64,000 nt of DNA, from assembly GCA_028583605.1 (NCBI GenBank), contig CM053327.1, positions 30,535,126 through 30,599,125 on the forward strand. The letters are read 5' to 3'. The position numbers and the translations under genes were made by a program. This document shows, piece by piece, positions 54,591 through 64,000 of the stretch. Source of the stretch: Dastarcus helophoroides. Its lineage: Eukaryota; Arthropoda; Insecta; Coleoptera; Bothrideridae. The notes below the pieces were generated by a model. That model had not been told where the DNA came from, ran no database searches, and saw only the letters and a program-made list of their open reading frames with translations. Numbering within the stretch: position 1 is the stretch's first letter; every line of letters starts with the position of its first letter.

Positions 54591-55910
54591 CTTGAAATTT
54601 GGTATTTAAACTCGGAATCTCCTTCCTTCCTTTAAATTTTTGTATTAAAATTCGATTTCTTTTTGAGGTTCCAGATTCTTAAAATTGAGCTTTTCTTCAC
54701 GAAATTTTTAGCTATAATTGGAAATTTCCCGATTAATTTCGACTTGAAATTGGAACTTTTAGATTGTTTTCTCGAAATGTTGTCGTTAATCCCGAAATAC
54801 CAATTTTCTCTTGAAAAATTTGAGTAAAAAAGTTGAAATTGGGTTTTTTCAGGGATTCTTGTCCTTTTCTCCTAATTTTTAATTATTAAAAATTGGGAAT
54901 AATTGTTCAAAATATCTGCTTAAAGATTCGGAAATTCTGATTTTCTTATTTCGAATTTCGTTTTTAAATTTCGAAGAAATGATCACAATTTTAATGCCAA
55001 AATTTAAAAAAGTCCAAATTTCCAATTTTTTTTCTTGAAATTTGGTATTTAAATTCAAAATCTTCTTCCTTCCTTTGAATTTTTGTGTTAAAATTCGATT
55101 TCCTTTTGAAGTTCCAGATTCTTAAAATTGAGCTTCTCTTCACGAAGTTTTTAGTTATAATTGGAAATTTCTCAATAATTTTGAGTTGAAATAGGAACTT
55201 TTAGATTTTTTTCTCGAAATATCATCCTTGATCTCGAAATGCCAATTTTCTCTTAAAAAATTTGAGTTTAGAAGTTGAAATTGGGTTTTTTTCAGGGGTT
55301 CTTCGCATTCTCTCCTAATTTTTAATTATTAAAAATTGTGAATAATTGTTCAAAATATCATTTTAAAAATTCGGAAATTCTGATTTACTTATTTCGAATT
55401 TCGTTTTCAAATTTCGAAGAAATGATCACAATTTTAATGCCAAAGTTTAAAAGAGTCCACATTTCCAATTTTTTTCTTGAAATTTGGTATTTAAATTCGA
55501 AATCTTTTTTATTCCTTTGAATTTTTGTGTTAAAATTTGATTTCATTTTGAAGTTCCAGATTCTTAAAATTGAATTTTTCTTCACGAAGTTTTTGGCTAT
55601 AATTGGAAATTTCTCGATAATTTTGAGTTGAAATTGGAACTTTTAGATTTTTTTCTCGAAATGTTATCCTTGATCTCGAAATGCCAATTTTCTCTTTAAA
55701 AATTTAAGTTTAGAAGTTGAAATTAGATTTTTTTAGGGATTTTTCGCCTTTTCTCCTAATTTTTAATTATTAAAAATTATGAATAATTGTTCAAAATATC
55801 TGCTTAAAGATTTGGAAATTCTGCTTTTCTTATTTCCACTTTCGTTTTGAAATCTCTAGAAAAAGGTCAAAATTTCAATGTCAAAGTTTAAAAAAAGTCC
55901 AAATTTTAGG
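54591..55910. repeat. tandem array A, three copies of about 442 bp
   Basis: CTTGAAATTTGGTATTTAAA starts at 54591, 55034 and 55476 (spacings 443 and 442). Each copy has TTCCAGATTCTTAAAATTGA, AAGTTTTTAGCTATAATTGG, GGAACTTTTAGATT and CCTAATTTTTAATTATTAAA in order. A fourth, partial copy lies at 58620-58830, beyond array B. Confidence 0.85.
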
Positions 55911-56629
55911 TCAGTCAAAAATTAGACTAAAGGATTATTTAAAATGTCGACTTTTATCTTAAAATTTGAATTTTATCGAATAAAACACCAAATTTTAACC
56001 AACATTCAAAGTTAAGTAATATTCAATTTTTAGCTCAAGTTTAAATTCAAAATTTCGAGGAAAAAGTTATCCAAATTTGGAGGGTTGTAACATTGAGAAA
56101 AAAGAAGTCCTAATTTCTTAAGATGTTTCTTGGGAAATTGCAACGTTTTTGACGAAACTTCAAGGTTATTTTTAAAATTACAAATGTTATCATTCACAAA
56201 TAAAAAAGTAAAAATCGTGGTAAAAATATTTTTAGAAACTTTTTCGATCGACTCTTCACAAAATTCGTTTTTGTTTTGTAAATATATCGTCTTTTTTTCT
56301 CAAAATTCGTTTATTTTCTCCAAATTAGATGCGATAAAAAAAATTTTCTGGGAAATTTGAATATTTTTCACAAAATTTCAAAATTGTGACAGAATTATCA
56401 AATAACCGAAAAAAATGACGAGAAAAGAATGTTAGAAATTTGAACTCTTCCAAGTTCGTTATTTTCTAAGAGTTTCGTTTTTTCTTTCTCAAAATTTGCT
56501 TATTTTCTCAAAGTTAGGTAAAAAATTGATAAATATTTCTTGGGAAATTTTAACTTTTTTTTACAAATTTTTAGAAATAACCAAGTAAAAATCGTGAAAA
56601 GAGTAATATTTTTTAGACCCTTTCCCAAA
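55911..56629. other. AT-rich junction between arrays A and B
   Basis: Irregular AT sequence that grades into degraded copies of array B units (one landmark at 56455, 175 bp before the first regular copy). No gene. Confidence 0.5.
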
Positions 56630-58600
56630 TTCGTTATTTTCTAAGGATTTTGTCTGTTTTTTTTTCAAAATTTGTTTATTTTCTCAAAATTAGGTTAAAA
56701 ATCAATAAATAGTTCTTGAAACGTTTTTAATTTCTTCACCCAAAAGTTATTGAATTTAGAAATAAAAGAGAAAAATATTTTTAGAAATTTTGACTTCCCC
56801 AAATTCAGCTTATTTAGAAAATTCGATTTTCTCAACACTCATTTATTCCGTCAAAATAAGATTTAAATGTCAAAAAGATACTTCTTGAAAATCTTATTTT
56901 TTTTTCAAATTGTAAAGATATTATCAAAATTTATATAAAAAGTAAAAATTCGTTGAAATTTTAGCATTTCTTACAAATTTCAACATTTTAGCAGAATTTA
57001 TTAATAACCAAGTAAAAATCGTTAGAAAACTAGTATTTTTTAGACCTTTTCCCAAGTTCGTTATTTTCTAAGGATTTCGTCCGTTTTTTCTCAAAATTTG
57101 TTTATTTTCTCAAAATTAGGTCAAAAATCAATGAATAGTTCTTCAAACATTTTTAATTTTTTCACCTCAAAGTTATTGAATTTAGAAATAAAACAAAAAC
57201 ATATTTTTAAAAATTTTGACTTCCCCAATATTATTTTTTTCTAAAAAATTCGACTTTTTCAACACTTATTTATTTCGTCACAATCAGATTTAAATGTCAA
57301 AAGAAATACTTCTTGAAAATCTTAATCTTTTTTTAAATGTGAAGATTATATCAAAATTTACATAAAAAGTAAAAATTCATAGAAATTTTAACATTTTTTA
57401 CATATTTCAAGATTATAGGAGAACTTACAAATAACCAAGTAAAAATCGTGAGAAGAGTAGTATTTTTTAGACCCTTTCCCAAATTCGTTATTTTCTAGAT
57501 ATTTCGTCTGTTTTTTCTTAAAATTTGGTTATTTTTTCAAAATTATCTCAAAAATCAATGGATAGTTCTTCAAACATTTTTAATTTCTTCACCTGAAAGT
57601 TATTGAATTTAGAAATAAAACAGAAAAATATTTTTAGAAATTTAGACTTCCCCAAATTCATTTTTTTTCCAGAAAATTCGATTTTCTCAACACTTATTTA
57701 TTTCATCAAAATGAGATTTAAATGTCAAAAAAAATACTTCTTGAAAATCTTAATTTTTTTTCAAGATGTGAAGGTTATATCAAAATTTATATAAAAATTA
57801 AAAAATCGTAGAAATTTTAACATTTTTTACAAATTTCGAGATTTTAGCAGAATTTACAAATAACCAAGTAAAAATCGTGAGAAGAGTAGTATTTTTTAGA
57901 CCCTTTCCCAAATTCGTTATTTTCTAAGGATTTTGTCTATTTTTTTTCTCAAAATTTGTTTATTTTCTCTAAATTAGGTCAAAAATCAATAAATAGTTCT
58001 TGGAACATTTTTAATTTCTTCACCTAAAAGTTATTGAATTTAGAAATAAAAGAGAAAAATATTTTTAGAAATTTTGACTTCCCCAAATTCATCTTTTTCT
58101 AGAAAATTCGATTTTTTAACACTTATTTATTTCGTCAAAATGAGACTTAAATGTCAAAAGAAATACTTCTTGAAAATCTTAATTTTTTTCAAAATGTGAA
58201 GATTATATCAAAATTTATATAAAAAGTAAAAATTCGTAGAAATTTTAACATTTTTTACAAATTTCAAGATTTTGGCAGAATTTACAAATATTCAAGTAAA
58301 AATCGTGAGAAAAGTAGAATTTTTTTAGACCCTTATTTTCTAGCGATTTGGTCTGTTTATTTTCTCAAAATTAGGTCAAAAGTCAATAAATAGTTGTTGA
58401 AACATTTTTAATTTCTTCACCTAAAAGCTATTGAATTTGGAAATAAAACAGAAAAATATTTTTAAAAATTCTGACGTCCCCAAATTCAGCTTTTTCTAGA
58501 AAATTCGATTTTCTCAACGCTCATTTATTTCGTCAAAATAGGATTTAAATGTCAAAAAAGTACTTCTTGAAAATCTAATTATTTTTTTCAAAATTTTAAG
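56630..58600. repeat. tandem array B, about 4.6 copies with 427-bp period
   Basis: TTCGTTATTTTCTA occurs at 56630, 57057, 57484 and 57913 (spacings 427, 427, 429), and a shortened version at 58333. Conserved internal text includes AGTTATTGAATTTAGAAATA, GATTTAAATGTCAAAA and AACCAAGTAAAAATCGT. Non-coding. Confidence 0.88.
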
Positions 58601-58619
58601 ATTATATCAAATTTTTTTT

Positions 58620-58830
58620 CTTGAAATTTGATATTTAAACTCGAAATTTGTTTCCTTCCTTTGAATTTTTGTGTTAAAATTCGATTTCTTTTTGAAGTTC
58701 CAGATTCTTAAAATTGAGCTTTTTTCCACGAAGTTTTTAGCTACAATTGGAAATTTCTCTATAATTTCCAATTGAAATTGGAACTTTTAGATTTTTTTTC
58801 TCGAAATATTGTCTTTGATTCCGAAATTCG
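58620..58830. repeat. array A, detached fourth copy
   Basis: CTTGAAATTTGATATTTAAA then GTTCCAGATTCTTAAAATTG and GTTTTTAGCTACAATTGG. So array B is bracketed by copies of array A in the same orientation. Confidence 0.8.
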
Positions 58831-59599
58831 TTGAAATATAATTTTGGAAGTTTCGAATTTTTCATAAAATTTGAATCTTTTGGAATTTTCTGCTCATTTA
58901 GCGAGACGATAAAATAAGTTTTTTTTCCCCACAAATGACCAATTAAATGTTCTGTAATTAAACAGTTAAACGTGCTTAAAATTGAAAATATGTACAACCG
59001 CAACCATATACTAGTTTCGGCATTTCTTGGCCTCATCAGTATGGTGCGGAGGTATACACTTTTGTATCAATGGATGTTGTGATGCAACCCCTGATACAAG
59101 CTTTGCCTCATCTACGTGCAATCTAGTTTTCAATAGATTCTAATGAAATTAGATTTCAATTGCATCGTAACAAACTTGTATATATTCGTATATACAAGGC
59201 TTATTATCTCAGACGTTTTTTTTTGTTTATCTGATTTTTAGCACGTATCTTACCTCCCCTTGAAGCAAATCCTGCCGACGCCCATGCATCAGAGGCAGTA
59301 TCCCGCTGGGAAACAATAACAGGATAGGTGCCATTCTTCTAAAAGGATATATTTAATGAGAGAGTTCGATTTTTTTCTCAAAATTTCGATCGCTAACTCG
59401 AGAAATCTGGAAATTCATCATCTCGAATTTTCGAGTTAACAATCTAAACAGTTGAGAAATAGTAAAAGTTATTTATAATTCTAACAAAAAAGTAAAGTTA
59501 AGAAAATAAGTAGAATATGTGGGGGGATTAAATTTGGCAATTCATAAAAAAAAATCAAAATACGAGGGTAAATCAATATAGAGTTTCTTTTAGTAGCCC
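58831..59599. other. AT-rich and mixed intergenic sequence
   Basis: No gene recognised. The 99-codon minus frame 58737-59036 has no known motif and begins within array A text. Confidence 0.4.
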
Positions 59600-59796
59600 A
59601 AACCTATGATAATAGCCTGGTGATAAGTCGGGACTATATGGAGGGTGTTGTAATGTTGCCCAATACATTTCCTTTAATTTTTGATGTGTCAGATTGGCTG
59701 AGTGGGGGCGGGCATTGCGTGAAGCAAAATCACATTTCTGACAAAAAATTGGCGCCTATTTCGCCGATATGCACGTTTTTCTTCATCCAATTAACC

Positions 59797-59903
59797 AGTA
59801 TCTCTCTGAAGATGATAGCTTAGCTATCGAAACGCGCTAGAGCAATCTCTGTTGTGTTTTTTAATCTTTCTTGGTTTTAGGGGATAAGATTTGTATATCA
59901 ATT
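59797..59903 (+). repeat. ribozyme-like cassette inside mariner relic
   Basis: Sense copy: CAGTATCTCTCTGAAGATGA, stem, GAAACGCGCTAGAGCAATC, GTTGTGTTTTTTAATCTTTC, TTGGTTTTAGGGGATAAG, TGTATATCAATTTC. No clear target duplication. Confidence 0.7.
59802..59842 (+). ncRNA. hammerhead-ribozyme-like motif
   Basis: CUCU (59802-59805), CUGAAGA (59806-59812), one U, helix II GAUAGCU-U-AGCUAUC (59814-59828, perfect), GAAAC, then GCGCU|AGAG (AGAG 59839-59842 pairs with CUCU). Compared with the 15.6-kb copy, helix III is weakened (ACGCGC). Confidence 0.4.
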
Positions 59904-60239
59904 TCAAACAATAGCTGGCAGTAATAGGCAGCATTAACCGTACGACCTTCGATCACCTTTCAAAAGGCGTTGAACAGCGTTAATCTTGTCCGTAGTCACA
60001 CTGGTCCGAGGACGAGGGGCATGGGGGTCATTTTCAACTTGAGTTCGTTCTTCCAAAAATTTGTTGTGCCATTCATACACTTGAGTTTTCTTGAAACCAG
60101 TATCCCCAAACTATGCTCCTAGTCTACGAAGAATTTCGGCGGGCTTTACACCTTCAACGGCAATAAATTTAATAATAATGCGCTGCGCAACGTGCGGATA
60201 TACCTCTTACTTACTCATTATATTTACAACTGACGAAGG

Positions 60240-61204
60240 GCGAGAACGGAATTAGCTTGAGCGCAGGAAGTCACGCGATATCCCCAGCTAACATGTCTAA
60301 GAGTATGCGCATACTCCCGACGCCTTCATGGCGACATGATAGCAAAACCCTCGTAATTACATACAAAATAATATTTGGGGTTTGAAATAGAAAAGCTAAA
60401 AAAAACTAGTTTATACTCGTATTTTAGGGAGCATTTTCAAAATTTGAAATTTCGAAGTTTTGAAAAATGTCCAATATTCTAGAAATATTCGAAACTTTAA
60501 GAAAAAAGTGGATATTTAACGAAACATTACTTCAAATTTAGAAGAAACAAATTTTCATATTTTAGATATAAAACTCAGGAAATTTAAATCTAAAGTTCCA
60601 AATATAAATGAGTAAATTTCTAGAAAAAGCCTAGAACGGAAGATGAAAAATACTCGGAATTTTGTGAAAAAAGTTTCAATTCCTGAAGGGTCGAAATTTA
60701 TGAAAATATGCAATAATATTATAAAAATGCGTGTTTAAAATCGAAATTTTGGGTTAAAGTTGAGGTAAAGGTTTTATTTTAACTTTTTTTGTTTACACTC
60801 AATTTTGCATCGCGCAGAAATATAAAAAATTAGAAACATTGCATACTCGAGGTGAAACTTATGATAAATTTAAAAATCCAAGATTCAAGACAAAAAAGTA
60901 ACAAGGATATCAGCCACATACCAGAGATGAAACTCTTCGAAATGAAAATGCCACAAAAGGTAATCTAGTCCAGATAAAAGAGCCCAATAAGTTAGTATGT
61001 CGACCATGCCAGAATCAAAAATCAGAAAGATTGTGTGTCTTGAGAAATGTAAGCTAATTCACGAGTCACCGGCAGTAATTGTGGCTAAAAGTTTTTAGGA
61101 TATTAGACCTCCACTGCATAACCAAGACCTAAGCGCCCATGATACAATGATACTAATCATGCTAAGCGCCAGATTGCCATCAGTACTCAATTTTTAGATT
61201 AGAC
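60240..61204. other. intergenic sequence, nothing recognised
   Basis: Mixed AT sequence; no gene supported. Confidence 0.4.
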
Positions 61205-61435
61205 TATCCGCATGGATACAATAATATAAATTCGCAAGCCGCTTAGCAGTAGATTTTCGGAGCAACACTGCACTGCTTATGCGATAAGATTCCCATGACG
61301 GAGGTTTAACCAAAGCGGCCAAAGACATCTAGATGGAGTGGTGGAGTTGCTATGTTGACATTACTTCAAGATCTTTCCCTAACGTGCGGATTGAAGCATC
61401 GAAATTCCGTGGTTTCCAAACTTCGAATGTAATAA
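61205..61435 (-). repeat. dispersed repeat, partner of 11335-11600
   Basis: The minus strand has the same ordered landmarks as the plus strand at 11335: TTTCGATGCTTC, CGCACGTTAGGGAAA, CTTTGGCCGCTTTGG, GCAGTGTTG. Family unknown. Confidence 0.6.
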
Positions 61436-61576
61436 ATGTTCAAACCTATTGGTCTCTGCATTAGAATCCTTGTTTTCTGGGATTTTCCTAGAGAGCAACC
61501 GCTTCGCTAGGTGTTTGTTTCAACTGTTGGTAGTTCAACTAACTATGATTCACTATGCAGCCCTCTAGGCGGGTAT

Positions 61577-61709
61577 ACGTAACCGGTTTAAACATCAATG
61601 AAATTACAATGCAAATAGAATGCTACCTGGACTACAGTCATGCAGCCATGACTGTAGTCCAGGTTGTCTATTTGCATAGTAACTTCATTGATGTTTAAAC
61701 CGGTTACGT
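61577..61709. repeat. near-perfect 133-bp hairpin
   Basis: Left arm 61577-61642 (ACGTAACCGGTTTAAACATC ... TGGACTACAGTCATG), 4-nt loop CAGC, right arm 61647-61709. The arms differ at two positions plus a small bulge (GAATGCTACC against GACAACC). As RNA this would form one long duplex. It could be a palindromic miniature transposon, a recent inverted duplication or a small-RNA precursor. No target duplication was identified. Confidence 0.85.
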
Positions 61710-62621
61710 CCCTGACTAAGATATGCAGAACGGAAAGCACATCGGGACAAATACATTTAATCGCCGTAGAAGTGTTTGTCATAAGAAAGAAAAATTGTTT
61801 GTCCCTATGTATTGAAATATTTCTCACCAAACTCTTAGCGAGCTAATAAAATTCTTCTCTTAAGCGGGGTTTTCAATGATAAATGATTAAACATAAGTTA
61901 GGCCCCATTAAATTAAGGGTTTGATACACTTCATCGTGAATAGCAGCCGGATTGTTAAGCAAAGATCAAAGATGAATACACAAACGGCTGTCAGAACTAC
62001 ACTTGAGTTTAGCTTTCATACAAATTGAGACTTGCTGCACATCATCTCACTTTCTCGACAATCGATCGACTACAAGTGAGAGAAGGACGGACTCTCCGAT
62101 GTTGATGAAAATGTTACACATTCCGAGCTACTTTTGTATTCCCAACAATTGCGGGCTCTGGCTTACTTTCAGGGTTGGAAATGAAGGTCCGTATTCACCC
62201 AAAATGAAATCAGAATTTATAAACGTACCATGTTTATCTTCTCATTTTGTTCTTTTCTTGTCGTTTTTTTATAATTTAAACTATGATCACGTTTTTTGAA
62301 GAAATTTAATTTAATATTAAATTTGCCTCAATTAAATGTCATCTTTTAATAACGTATTCAGAAGGCTTAATACAGACAGAACGTCGAAAAGAAATGATAT
62401 TTACTTTTTAAAAAATTAACAAATCAGCTCACTTAGTTTATGATTTCACAGATCAATAGGCATCAGCAGGTGCAAAGGTCACTGTCAAGAGAGTATATCG
62501 AGAAACTAATGGGCAACAAACGTTACGTCATATATTCCACACACTTGAAACTAATAGAAAAATAATTGCATCAGTTTGACATTTTTGGCTCCCTTACATC
62601 GGTCGCATGATTATAGGATAT
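61710..62621. other. intergenic sequence, nothing recognised
   Basis: Balanced sequence; the 98-codon plus frame 62003-62299 has no known motif. Confidence 0.4.
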
Positions 62622-62996
62622 TGTTACAGGCTTTATCGGTTCGAATTGATTACACTTATCGAATAAGACCCACTTTATTACTGAACTCAACTTGGATCAC
62701 CACAATTGACAATTAACTCACTTATTATTAACTTCTACTAACTCACTAATTACACTGACTCTAACTGACTGACTCGAGGGAAAGCTGACCGCCTTTTTAT
62801 AGTTTTGGCCCCCAGCTTCTAGAACTTTTTGGCAGATAAGGCTTATCGTTCCCGAAATTTCTAGAACGCTTATCTGCCATTTGTTTCGTTATCGCGGCGG
62901 CTTTCCCCTTATCAGATCCTTCTAGAAACTTTTTTTATTTACTAAATTATACAATTCTATTCTAAATTCTATTACATCTATTTACATTGCTTTACG
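62622..62996 (-). promoter_or_regulatory. gypsy copy A LTR with heat-shock-element array
   Basis: 375 bp, the same length as the LTR at 13550. On the minus strand it begins CGTAAAGCAATG (TG changed to CG). It has TTCTAGAA (62920-62927), a GGCAGATAAG/CTTATCTGCC inverted pair (62831-62878) enclosing a perfect four-unit array at 62849-62866, another TTCTAGAA (62817-62824), TATAAAAAGGC (62791-62801) and AATAAA (62674-62679). The spacing of array to TATA is about 50 bp. Heat-shock factor binding is known for such arrays; inducibility here is inference. Confidence 0.7.
62849..62866 (-). promoter_or_regulatory. perfect four-unit heat-shock element
   Basis: TTCCCGAAATTTCTAGAA = TTC-nn-GAA-nn-TTC-nn-GAA, the known high-affinity arrangement for trimeric heat-shock factor. 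It lies in U3 upstream of the TATA box. Confidence 0.65.
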
Positions 62997-63026
62997 CTGC
63001 CTCCCCCTTAGGAATGATCGTCCCGA

Positions 63027-63158
63027 TCAGTTCCAATCAGTTACTTCGCCACTAAATTTGCATAGTCTGTTCAGGTGTACCACTTTCATTTTACTCCTGG
63101 AGCTACGCTGGATCCTGTATACCAAGTCGTTGATCCTCTTCAGCACTTTGTACGGCCC
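63027..63158 (-). pseudogene. integrase C-terminal GPY module, cut off by a stop
   Basis: The frame continues past the TAA as GPYKVLKRINDLVYRIQRSS and then MKVVHLNRLCKFSGEVTDWN to a TGA at 63027-63029. The GPY/F module is known at the C-terminus of Ty3/gypsy integrases. The stop replaces the codon between W and G, which is Glu in copy B (LEGTY). Confidence 0.75.
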
Positions 63159-64000
63159 TTACCAAGATGGCGTAAACTTTGGAGAAACTCCTTTCCTTCG
63201 CTGAGGGTTGTATAGCCATACCAATTCGCCTTCACTGAAACCACCATGGTTGGCATTCATATCATACCTTGTCTTCATCCGGTCCGTCGCCAAATTGATC
63301 TTCGTCCGCACAAGGGCATGCGTCTCCAATATCGTTTCCCTCAAGTCGTCTACGAAACCCATCGTCTCCCTGGAAATCTCCCTTGGTGATCCAAACACCA
63401 AGTCACACGAAAGCCGCAGTTCCCTCCCGAAGATCACTTTTGCCGGAGTCTGACTTGTAGTTTCATGAGTTGCCGCGCGATAGGTCATCAGAAACAGTGG
63501 TAGATGTCGGTCCCAGTCGGTCTGATGCTTGGAAACGACCTTCGAAAGATGTTCCTCTAAGGTCCTGTTAAATCTCTCCACCATTCCGTCAGACTGTGGA
63601 TGAAGAGGTGTTGTTCGAGTTTTCCTTATTCCAAGAAGACGACACACCTCTTGGAAAACCCCCGATTCAAAGTTCCTCCCCTGGTCCGAGTGCAGTTCCA
63701 AAGGAACACCAAATCGACAGATGAAGTTGTCCACAAGAACCCTTGCGACTGTGGTAGCTTCCTGGTTCGGGATGGCATAAGCTTCAGGCCATTTACTGAA
63801 ATAATCCATGGCCACCAGGATGTACTTGTTGCCATCGTCTGAAGCTGGGAATGGTCCTGCCACATCGATTGCAATTCTTTCGAATGGAGCTCCCGCATTG
63901 TATTGCTTCAGGGCCCCTTTTGTTCTTGTACGGGGACCCTTGGATGCAGCCCACGTGACACATTTCCGACACCACCGTTCGACGTCCTCCCTGCAGTTAA
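63159..64000 (-). CDS. pol: Ty3/gypsy pol integrase (partial, N-terminus beyond window)
   Basis: The minus-strand frame is open from the right edge (beginning NCREDVERWCRKC) to a TAA at 63159-63161. It includes the end of the zinc-binding domain (Cys-x2-Cys of RWCRKCVTW) and the catalytic core: Asp in AIDVAGPFPASDDGNKYILV, Asp in LELHSDQGRNFESG, Glu in HPQSDGMVERFNRTLEE, with 35 residues between the second Asp and the Glu (DD35E). The linker then follows (ETTSQTPAKVIFGRELRLSC, ending FTPSW). Integrase joins element cDNA ends to host DNA in the nucleus. Everything visible is intact except the premature stop before the GPY module. Confidence 0.9.
   Translation of the reverse strand, partial: NCREDVERWCRKCVTWAASKGPRTRTKGALKQYNAGAPFERIAIDVAGPFPASDDGNKYILVAMDYFSKWPEAYAIPNQEATTVARVLVDNFICRFGVPLELHSDQGRNFESGVFQEVCRLLGIRKTRTTPLHPQSDGMVERFNRTLEEHLSKVVSKHQTDWDRHLPLFLMTYRAATHETTSQTPAKVIFGRELRLSCDLVFGSPREISRETMGFVDDLRETILETHALVRTKINLATDRMKTRYDMNANHGGFSEGELVWLYNPQRRKGVSPKFTPSW

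Larger units (their letters stand above)
59600..60218 (-). pseudogene. second mariner-type transposase relic, split by a cassette
   Basis: The N-terminal part begins at ATG 60216-60218 with VYPHVAQRIIIKFIAVEGVK, TQVYEWHNKFLEERTQVEND and RPRTSVTTDKINAVQRLLKG. It has stops after the third codon and in the helix-turn-helix linker, and ends at about 59910. The C-terminal part (59600-59790) has NARPHSANLTHQKLKEMYW and QHPPYSPDLSPGYYHRFG. The middle, including the first catalytic Asp, is gone. The second Asp reads Arg (RNARPH) and the third, expected in PGDYH, reads Tyr. A ribozyme-like cassette lies between the halves. This is a different mariner lineage from the one at 16956. Confidence 0.8.
62622..64000 (-). 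mobile_element. Ty3/gypsy copy A, 3' end (runs off window)
   Basis: On the minus strand: integrase coding, GPY-type C-terminal module, polypurine tract AAGGGGGAGG (63000-63009), then the 375-bp 3' LTR ending CCTGTAACA at 62622. It is the best preserved retroelement in the window. The reverse transcriptase and 5' LTR would lie to the right of 64000. Confidence 0.9.

Overview
This window looks like a gene-poor, AT-rich, heavily transposon-loaded stretch of an arthropod (most likely insect) nuclear genome. No intact host protein gene was recognised. The recognisable coding matter is transposable-element protein: CR1/jockey-like, jockey-like, RNase H-bearing and RTE-like non-LTR retrotransposons, Ty3/gypsy integrases, and mariner transposases. 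Nearly all are broken. The background is a quasi-repetitive AT sequence rich in variants of a GTCGAAATTTTGAAAAA-like phrase, which runs in one orientation in some blocks and in the opposite one in others.

Layout. 0-5.5 kb: two same-strand CR1-like LINE tails, AT filler, a diverged 496-bp duplication and an RNase H/CCHC LINE tail. 5.69-9.28 kb: a non-coding hAT-type element defined by CAGGG termini and an 8-bp target duplication. 10-13 kb: less repetitive DNA with one candidate exon. 13.17-13.93 kb: a rearranged gypsy LTR pair with a 4-bp target duplication. 14.8-19.5 kb: nested insertions (a TIR repeat, a ribozyme-like cassette, a mariner). 22.4-26.1 kb: a satellite with a four-monomer, ~402-bp higher-order unit, split by a jockey-like LINE with an 11-bp target duplication. 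26.9-31.7 kb: a cluster of ribozyme-like cassettes. 32.83-39.29 kb: a second hAT-type candidate, itself full of insertions. 41.8-44.3 kb: a decayed gypsy copy with a 3' LTR. 48-52.3 kb and 54.6-58.8 kb: long tandem arrays. 59.6-60.2 kb: a second mariner relic split by a cassette. 61.58-61.71 kb: a near-perfect long hairpin. 62.6-64 kb: the 3' end of a much better preserved gypsy copy on the minus strand, running off the window.

Most interesting signal. A short repeat family occurs at least eleven times. Some copies carry a hammerhead-ribozyme-like core (CTGAAGA, a perfect 7-bp stem, GAAAC, then ACGCGT and T|AGAG). At one locus the repeat forms tandem 121-122-bp monomers. Several copies are fold-back dimers, and in one the fold-back junction lies exactly at the predicted ribozyme cleavage site; two of the dimers have plausible 12-14-bp target duplications. 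This is what one would expect of a small ribozyme-processed retroelement (retrozyme-like or Penelope-associated). Catalytic activity is unproven, and the core has one extra nucleotide compared with canonical hammerheads.

The full-length gypsy LTRs carry heat-shock-element arrays upstream of a TATA box, suggesting a stress-inducible element.
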